This document shows, in pieces, positions 60,941 through 64,000 of a stretch of 64,000 bases of DNA. Every line of letters begins with the position of its first letter. The first letter of the stretch is position 1. Location: the NCBI RefSeq assembly GCF_025567385.1, contig NZ_JAOQJU010000001.1, positions 310,001 to 374,000 on the forward strand. The letters are read 5' to 3'. This DNA comes from Claveliimonas acetigenes (GTDB lineage: Bacteria > Bacillota > Clostridia > Lachnospirales > Lachnospiraceae). Under the pieces are notes generated by a model. It worked only from the letters and a program-made list of their open reading frames with translations. It did not search any database and was not told where the DNA came from. A program made the position numbers and the translations under genes.

Positions 60941-62215
60941 ATGTATAATGAATATAATTACTATGATCCGAATCAGGAGGATCCGAACAACATATTTGAT
61001 GAGCAGCCAAAAGAGACAAAACAGCCAAAGCAGAAGAAAAAGATGCCCAATTGGGGAAAAGCGGTCTGCCTGGGGCTGGTCTTTGGATTGACAGCCGGTG
61101 TGGCATTTCAGGGTGTCAATTGGGCTGGAAATAAGATCACAGGAGATTCCGGGAAGACGCAGGAAGTAAAGCAGGCATCCACAGTTAATACAACGCAGCT
61201 TTCACAGTCTTCCAGTACGGTAACTGCTGATGTATCGGCGATTGTAGAAAAGGTAATGCCGTCGGTAGTATCCATTACGAATCTGAGCGTTCAGGAGGTA
61301 CAGAGCTTCTTTGGAAGTATCCAGCAGCAGGAGAGTATCAGCGTGGGTTCGGGAATTATTATCAGCCAGAATGATTCAGAACTTTTGATTGTAACGAATA
61401 ACCATGTGGTAGAGGGCGCGAATACATTGACGGTTACATTCGACGATGGAGAAAGTGTAGAGGCAAATATTAAAGGAACCGATGCAGCAAAGGATCTGGC
61501 AGTAGTAGCAGTTCCCCTGGATTCCATTGAAGATTCAACAATGGAGGCGATTGCAGTTGCGTCGCTTGGAGATTCTGATGCATTGCAGGTTGGAGAGCCG
61601 GCGATTGCAATTGGGAACGCATTGGGGTATGGACAGTCTGTTACAACAGGGATTATCTCGGCACTGAACCGAGACCTGGAGATGGAAGGTTTTGACAGTA
61701 AATTAATCCAGACCGATGCAGCAATCAATCCCGGAAACAGCGGCGGAGCACTCTTAAATGCAAATGGAGAAGTTATTGGGATTAATACGGTTAAGGTGAA
61801 CGCAAATGCAGTAGAGGGCATGGGATATGCAATCCCTATTTCCGATGCAAGTGAGGTAATTACGAATCTTATGAACCGGGAGACCCGTACAAAAGTATCT
61901 GAAGATGAACAAGGATACTTGGGAATTGAAGGCGCAGACGTATCCTCTGACAGCGCGCAGATGTATAACATGCCGGTAGGTGTTTACATTTCTAATGTAA
62001 TTGATAATGGAGGTGCAAAAGAGGCGGGGCTCTCTAAGGGAACAATTATTACAGAACTGGACGGAATCACAATCGACAGTATGTCTACTTTGAAGGAACA
62101 GCTTCAATATTATAAAGCTGGTGAGACGGTGACTTTGACGGTACAGGTACCAAATTCCAGAGGAGAGTACACGGAGCAGGAAGTTTCTGTTACACTTGGT
62201 GACAGCGCAAATTAA
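60941..62215 (+). CDS. htrA: HtrA/DegP-like membrane serine protease
   Basis: About 424 residues. The N-terminal cytoplasmic region is Asn/Asp/Gln-rich (YNEYNYYDPNQEDPNN), then comes one membrane helix (AVCLGLVFGLTAGVAFQGVN). The trypsin-like domain has His155 (TNNHVVEG), Asp185 (AKDLAVV) and Ser267 (NPGNSGGAL), and a C-terminal PDZ domain follows (GVYISNVIDNGGAKEAGLSK). It degrades or refolds damaged exported proteins. ATG 60941 is chosen since AAGGAG lies 9 bases upstream, excluding the earlier ATG at 60923. A terminator follows. Confidence 0.95.
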   Translation: MYNEYNYYDPNQEDPNNIFDEQPKETKQPKQKKKMPNWGKAVCLGLVFGLTAGVAFQGVNWAGNKITGDSGKTQEVKQASTVNTTQLSQSSSTVTADVSAIVEKVMPSVVSITNLSVQEVQSFFGSIQQQESISVGSGIIISQNDSELLIVTNNHVVEGANTLTVTFDDGESVEANIKGTDAAKDLAVVAVPLDSIEDSTMEAIAVASLGDSDALQVGEPAIAIGNALGYGQSVTTGIISALNRDLEMEGFDSKLIQTDAAINPGNSGGALLNANGEVIGINTVKVNANAVEGMGYAIPISDASEVITNLMNRETRTKVSEDEQGYLGIEGADVSSDSAQMYNMPVGVYISNVIDNGGAKEAGLSKGTIITELDGITIDSMSTLKEQLQYYKAGETVTLTVQVPNSRGEYTEQEVSVTLGDSAN

Positions 62216-62230
62216 ATAAACCCATGACAG

Positions 62231-62256
62231 ACGGCAGTCCGGCGGACTGCCGTTTT
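62231..62256 (+). terminator. Intrinsic terminator after htrA
   Basis: ACGGCAGTCC and GGACTGCCGT form a 10-bp GC-rich stem with a 3-base loop (62231-62253), followed by a T-run. Confidence 0.9.
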
Positions 62257-62317
62257 CACGTTCTGGAATATTTTCCATATCATAATACTGTAAATGTTTA
62301 TGGAAGGAGTAATGCAC

Positions 62318-62626
62318 ATGCCGAATTATCGTTATAATACACCGGAGTACATGCGCCGCGGTAATTCTTGCGGATGTCAGCAAGAACGCCGGCAAATGAC
62401 AGAAAACAGGCAGACGGGACAGATGACAGAGCGGCGGACAATGCGAAATACAATGCGGGATGACATGCAGGAAGATACCTGCTGTGAATGCCTGACAGAT
62501 ATGCCGCTTGCAATGGCGTATGTTCCGTGGCAGGAATGGCGTGCAATATATGATGTAGATAAAGGATTCCATTGTGGCACGATTTTCGAGGAGCTTACAA
62601 AACCATTCAAGGGAGGGTGCTGTTGA
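62318..62626 (+). CDS. cotJA: Spore coat-associated protein CotJA
   Basis: About 102 residues. The N-terminal half is Arg/Met/Gln/Thr-rich with Cys clusters (SCGCQQERR, DTCCECL). The C-terminal half is the CotJA domain (LAMAYVPWQEWRAIYDVDKG, FEELTKPFKGGCC). ATG 62318 has AAGGAG 8 bases upstream; ATG 62312 is too close to it. Its stop overlaps the cotJB start (TGATG). In Bacillus the cotJ operon is made in the mother cell under sigma-E. Confidence 0.92.
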   Translation: MPNYRYNTPEYMRRGNSCGCQQERRQMTENRQTGQMTERRTMRNTMRDDMQEDTCCECLTDMPLAMAYVPWQEWRAIYDVDKGFHCGTIFEELTKPFKGGCC

Positions 62627-62898
62627 TGGCTGATAACAAACCATGCAGAAGAGAATTGATGGAATGGATCAATGTGGTAAGTTTTGCAGTAGATGATGTA
62701 AAACTATTTTTGGATACACATCCTTGTGATAAACAGGCGCTTGCTTTTTTTGAAGAATATCAGAAACAGAGGAATCATGCTTTGAAAGAATACGCAAAGT
62801 ATTATGGTCCGCTTACAATCGACACAGTTGATACGGATGCGTGCGAGAACTGGAGTTGGGTGAATGAACCATGGCCGTGGCAGGAAGGAGGATGCTAG
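62626..62898 (+). CDS. cotJB: Spore coat protein CotJB
   Basis: 90 residues of the CotJB family: RRELMEWINVVSFAVDDVKL, FLDTHPCDKQALAFFEEY, YGPLTIDTVDTD and a Trp-rich end (WSWVNEPWPWQ). ATG 62626 overlaps the cotJA stop and is preceded by AGGGAGG. The stop is 3 bases before cotJC. Confidence 0.95.
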   Translation: MADNKPCRRELMEWINVVSFAVDDVKLFLDTHPCDKQALAFFEEYQKQRNHALKEYAKYYGPLTIDTVDTDACENWSWVNEPWPWQEGGC

Positions 62899-62901
62899 TG
62901 T

Positions 62902-63120
62902 ATGTGGAATTATGAGAAAAGATTACAGTATCCGGTAAAAATCTCACAAACCAATCCCAAAATCGCACAGGTAATCATCTCGCAGTTTGGCGGACCTGAC
63001 GGGGAACTTGCGGCTTCTATGAGGTATCTGGCTCAGCGATATACAATGCCTTATAAAGAAGTGACAGGGATATTGACGGATATAGGGACGGAAGAATCCG
63101 CCCGTAATTGTTGTTACTAA
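62902..63120 (+). pseudogene. cotJC: cotJC 5' part, interrupted by an inserted element
   Basis: The first 65 codons are a normal CotJC start: MWNYEKRLQYPVKISQTNPK, IAQVIISQFGGPDGELAASM, RYLAQRYTMP and LTDIGTEE. CotJC is a ferritin-like manganese-catalase homologue of about 190 residues, and the family sequence continues with LAHLEMI after GTEE. Here the frame changes to SARNCCY and stops at 63120, directly followed by the 3' end of a serine recombinase. The break (about 63096) separates the two Glu from the His of the EE-x-x-H metal motif. The start has AAGGAGG upstream. The rest of cotJC should lie beyond the window at the far end of the element. Confidence 0.85.
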
Positions 63121-63122
63121 TG

Positions 63123-63155
63123 AAAAAGCCCCTAAATACGCGGGATTCGGGGCTT
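63123..63155 (-). terminator. Terminator of the recombinase gene
   Basis: On the minus strand AAGCCCC and GGGGCTT form a stem followed by TTTTT. The 3' end of the recombinase ORF lies inside the hairpin. Confidence 0.75.
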
Positions 63156-64000
63156 AAGTGTCAGTTCAAAAGTGGGGGTGTCTTTCTTCCCACGTTTATT
63201 TTTTTCTGTTTTCTTATATTCTACACCTTCCAGGAGAATTTTCAACGCTTTATTCCGTTCCGGGATGGACAGCTCCCAGTAATAGGCAAGGAGGCTTTTG
63301 CAGGCCGGGAGAAAATTATTGATGTTGGCGTCTTTTTCCTTTTCATATTCCAGATCCTTTTCCAGAATTGCTAATTGTGTGGTTGATTCCCGGATGCGCT
63401 CCTGAAGCTTCTGTGAGCGTTCTAAGAAGGTTTGGGTAGAATACACACCCTGTTCCAGTAAATCATGCAGACGCTCATTTTGTTGAATCAGGAGGGCATG
63501 ATTGTGTTGTGCTGCGTCAACAAGCTTTTGCTTTTCCGGTACATTACTTTCTGGAAGCAGGGACTTGAGTTCGTATCCAGATACCCAATCTTCCAGACAT
63601 GCAATCAGCTGCTTTTCTACCAGTGTAAGTGGGCTGCCGACGGTGGGGCATCCGTCTGTTTTGCAAATCAGCATATCATACTTTGCCCCGTTTTTAAATG
63701 CAGGGTTGGCAGCAGGACGCCTTTGCAGACGTTTCTTGCATTCGTTGCAGATAAGAAGTCCGGCAAGCGGATTCTTCGTACCGTAAGACTCCGGAGGTTT
63801 TGGCGTTCCAAGACCGAGGTATGACTGGGCTTCTGCAAACATGTCGTGCTCAATCAATCTGGGCTGACGTCCCTCCACGATAATATCATAATTCCCGGAG
63901 CGTGGTCTGGTCTTAACTGGTGAACCATCCACGATCTGAACAGATTGCTTCCTTTTTCCGATAGCCACTTTCTTATCATTTACCGGGTTGGAAAGAATTT
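63132..64000 (-). CDS. Large serine recombinase, C-terminal part (cut by window)
   Basis: The frame is open to the window end; beyond GTG 63968 it continues with NPVNDKK, so the N-terminal catalytic domain lies outside. Visible are the recombinase-domain tail (KVAIGKRKQSVQIVDGSPVK, LIEHDMFAEAQSYLG), a zinc ribbon (LLICNECKKRLQRRP, then CKTDGC) and a long coiled coil (about 130-230 of this part) typical of large serine integrases, ending LTLKPRIPRI. It should catalyse site-specific integration and, with a directionality factor, excision. Its gene abuts the cotJC junction, as in elements interrupting sporulation genes. Confidence 0.9.
   Translation of the reverse strand, partial: ILSNPVNDKKVAIGKRKQSVQIVDGSPVKTRPRSGNYDIIVEGRQPRLIEHDMFAEAQSYLGLGTPKPPESYGTKNPLAGLLICNECKKRLQRRPAANPAFKNGAKYDMLICKTDGCPTVGSPLTLVEKQLIACLEDWVSGYELKSLLPESNVPEKQKLVDAAQHNHALLIQQNERLHDLLEQGVYSTQTFLERSQKLQERIRESTTQLAILEKDLEYEKEKDANINNFLPACKSLLAYYWELSIPERNKALKILLEGVEYKKTEKNKRGKKDTPTFELTLKPRIPRI

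Larger units (their letters stand above)
63097..64000. mobile_element. Left end of an element integrated in cotJC
   Basis: From about 63097 the sequence no longer matches cotJC and carries a serine recombinase reading toward the junction. The element extends past the window end, so its size and cargo are unknown (prophage, ICE or skin-like element). The attachment core should lie in about 63075-63100, inside the DIGTEE codons. Confidence 0.8.

Noticed and set aside
62265..62290. Sigma-E type promoter before cotJA
   Set aside because: A CATAATAC element resembles a sigma-E -10 box, but the only ATATT -35-like element is 8 bases away instead of about 14. A sigma-E promoter is expected here but cannot be shown.
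1..64000. rRNA, tRNA or insertion sequences
   Set aside because: I looked for tRNA-like cloverleaf ends, conserved rRNA segments and transposase motifs and saw none; the gaps between genes are short and hold only promoters, hairpins or gene fragments.

Overview
The window looks like the chromosome of a spore-forming Lachnospiraceae-type Clostridia, possibly a Mediterraneibacter/Ruminococcus gnavus/Dorea relative. That placement is an inference from moderate-to-low GC, AGGAGG ribosome sites, textbook sigma-A promoters (TTGACA-N17-TATAAT type), a cotJABC spore-coat operon, the cdaA-cdaR pair, a uvrB-uvrA-mreB-recD2-comF series and a rhamnose-polysaccharide locus. No rRNA, tRNA, CRISPR array or insertion sequence was seen.

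Layout. (1) 1-5.8 kb is an AT-rich accessory strip full of broken genes: a lipoprotein cut by the window edge, a 3' remnant of a paralogue of it, two truncated small genes fused head to tail, an orphan blaI-blaR1 sensor pair with a clear promoter and TACA/TGTA operator, and a graveyard of RhuM and YhcG (PDDEXK nuclease) fragments. (2) 5.9-14.8 kb is housekeeping: uvrB, uvrA, an mreB-family gene, recD2 and comF. (3) 14.8-18.7 kb is the c-di-AMP locus: two uncharacterised membrane proteins, cdaA, cdaR (YbbR), then an HPr protein where glmM would often be. (4) 18.8-62.2 kb is almost wholly cell envelope. It encodes an OpgB/LtaS-like phosphoglycerol transferase, a sugar nucleotidyltransferase, four SLH-domain surface proteins (glucosaminidase, subtilase, sulfurtransferase, M23 endopeptidase), a CsaB-like pyruvyltransferase, a Gtr-type side-chain glucosylation set, the complete dTDP-L-rhamnose pathway in two pieces (rfbD/rfbB and rfbA/rfbC), two RgpF-like proteins, an ABC-2 exporter, several GT2 glycosyltransferases, a polyprenyl-phosphate sugar transferase, an MBOAT plus SGNH acylation pair, an L,D-transpeptidase, two LytR-CpsA-Psr ligases, a cohesin-domain membrane protein, glmS and an HtrA protease. 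(5) 62.3-64.0 kb is cotJA-cotJB-cotJC, with cotJC broken after about 65 codons by an element whose large serine recombinase runs off the window end.

How it fits together (inference). The rfb enzymes make dTDP-rhamnose. The membrane sugar transferase starts the chain on undecaprenyl phosphate, RgpF and GT2 enzymes extend it, and the ABC pair exports it. GtrB/GtrA/GtrII add glucose outside, MBOAT/SGNH and acyltransferase-3 proteins add acyl groups, and LCP proteins attach the polymer to peptidoglycan. A pyruvylated wall polymer made with the CsaB-like protein would hold the SLH proteins. The product would be a rhamnose-rich, probably glucosylated wall or capsule polysaccharide, similar in kind to streptococcal rhamnans and the glucorhamnan known from R. 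gnavus.

The most striking feature is the interruption of cotJC inside its metal-binding motif by a serine-recombinase element. This has the same architecture as elements that interrupt sigK or spsM and are excised during sporulation.
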